Below the pieces are notes generated by a model. That model was not told where the DNA came from. It saw only the letters and a program-made list of their open reading frames with translations, and did not search any database. This document shows, piece by piece, positions 21,330 through 22,397 of a stretch of DNA of 22,397 nt (positions are counted from its first letter, which is position 1; each line of letters starts with the position of its first letter). Location of the stretch: contig JAANSK020258496.1 in NCBI GenBank assembly GCA_011763485.2, positions 1-22,397 of the forward strand, in the 5' to 3' direction. Made by a program: the position numbers and the translations under genes. This stretch comes from Isoetes engelmannii (lineage: Eukaryota; Streptophyta; Lycopodiopsida; Isoetales; Isoetaceae).

Positions 21330-22295
21330 AAGATCCCAAAATGCCTACAAATGACATATAACCATTTCTTTAATCCATTTCTTCTCAACCTATATCTAAC
21401 ATAGAATATTGACCCTCCAACTAGTACACCACCTGCCCTTGCTCTTGGAACCACATGTCCCTGCTTCGTCCATTGAGTGTCGAAATGTCAAGTTCCTTTA
21501 TGTCGCTTCTTTAGTCTCCTTGCTTGGGGAATTTGAAACAGTAGGTGTATCATAATGCCTGTACATAGAGAGTTTTATATAAGTGGAACATCGACGTGGG
21601 CTCTAATGTTAAAGAATTGAGTACTCCAAATCTCTTGTTGTACCTTGATCTTATCGATATGATGGAAATGGACAATCTTATTCTATTTCCCTTTCATCTT
21701 TGATTCTACCTTTAAGCTAATCGACATGACATACTACTATGTACTTGGGTGACTCGTTTAGATATGGGATATTATATTGTGATTCTTGTCTCTCTTCAAT
21801 CGATTGACTTCTGAACGACGCTTAATGATCATAAATTTTCTGTCCAGGGACACCAATTCTTCAAGGCCAAGTAGCTCCCAAGCAATAGTTAATAAGTCCC
21901 ATCAAAGCGAGTTCTTGTTTATGTACACAAGTTTCATTGACAATATGTCAAATGTTTGCCTTATTGGTTTTGTCATATAACATCATCATGAGCAAATATG
22001 TTGTATAGCTAGCTCGCCCGTTTCTTTCTTTTTATCTATCTATATAATAAGACATCGATATATGTCTAGGGGAGGTGTGCCAATAGTGGACCACTTTAAT
22101 ATTTCCTCTTTAGAAATCTAGAAGACAATCTATTTCGTTAAGAAAATTAAACCACTAAAAGTACCCTTTGGAAACTAATACCAGAACTTTTTTCAAGGAA
22201 GAAAAAATTATTTTTCATGGTCAACATATTGCATAAAGTCGCCCTCCTAAAAGTTCCACAGAATCGCAAACTTGCCCAATTGTGGATCACATTTC
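21330..22295. other. No gene or repeat recognised
   Basis: This AT-rich stretch has only short, unassignable frames. I see nothing else in it. Confidence 0.5.
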
Positions 22296-22299
22296 AAAT

Positions 22300-22397
22300 T
22301 GAACAAGGTCCAAAATAGGAGAACTTTTTGATCCACAATAGGATAACTTCTAGTCCAAATAAAAAAATCTTTGATCCAAGATAGGACAACTTTGATC
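22300..22397. repeat. Short degenerate repeat at the window edge
   Basis: GTCCAAAATAGGAGAACTTT, GATCCACAATAGGATAACTT and GATCCAAGATAGGACAACTT occur in a row, separated by 22 and about 43 bases. The array probably continues beyond the window. Confidence 0.65.

Noticed and set aside
21107-21454. 115-codon minus-strand frame with LPLPLP and RSRSRS
   Set aside because: Its striking residues come from the GA-rich hexamer microsatellite; the rest resembles nothing.

Overview
The window looks like nuclear DNA of a land plant, probably a seed plant. It carries a spliced cytokinin oxidase/dehydrogenase gene, a plant-type pentatricopeptide-repeat (PPR) relic, a plant Ty3/gypsy fossil and plant-type MITEs. 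The low gene density and the abundance of old repeats would suit a gymnosperm, but the sequence does not prove that. No bacterial, organellar, CRISPR or rRNA/tRNA feature was seen.

Layout. Bases 1-2800 hold two decayed host-gene relics on the minus strand. One is a mitochondrial ADP/ATP carrier fragment (299-571); the other is a secretory SGNH/PC-esterase-like gene (893-1805). An 84-bp tandem duplication lies across the 3' end of the second. At 2810-2972 is the first copy of a ~160-bp module whose second copy sits at 20122-20280. Bases 2973-7193 have no convincing gene, only a 116-bp tandem duplication (4861-5092) and a degenerate repeat cluster (6178-6460).

The one gene that looks whole is the cytokinin dehydrogenase at 9205-7194 (minus strand, five exons, 532 residues). 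It has clean splice sites, a covalent-FAD GHS motif and a TATA box. Upstream of it is a CT-rich degenerate minisatellite of about nine ~70-80-bp units (9682-10375). Bases 10447-12555 hold only repeats and palindromes, including a GC-rich inverted-repeat block at 11963-12174.

Bases ~12556-17010 are a broken Ty3/gypsy fossil on the minus strand with gag, protease, reverse transcriptase, RNase H and integrase parts and a plant-type primer-binding site. Next comes a nested nest of DNA transposons. A Tourist/Harbinger-like MITE (17946-18412, TSD TAA) sits inside a foldback, MULE-like element (17409-18656, ~305-bp arms, near-perfect 9-bp TSD), which lies in the 3' part of a PPR pseudogene (18657-20091). 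The second copy of the module follows, then a PIF/Harbinger (ALP1/HARBI1-like) fragment that ends inside that module before the catalytic domain. The remaining ~1.5 kb holds a GA-rich microsatellite and a short tandem repeat at the window's edge.

No multi-gene system is evident. The points of most interest are the dated order of nested insertions, the module shared by two gene-upstream regions, and the minisatellite in front of the cytokinin-degrading gene.
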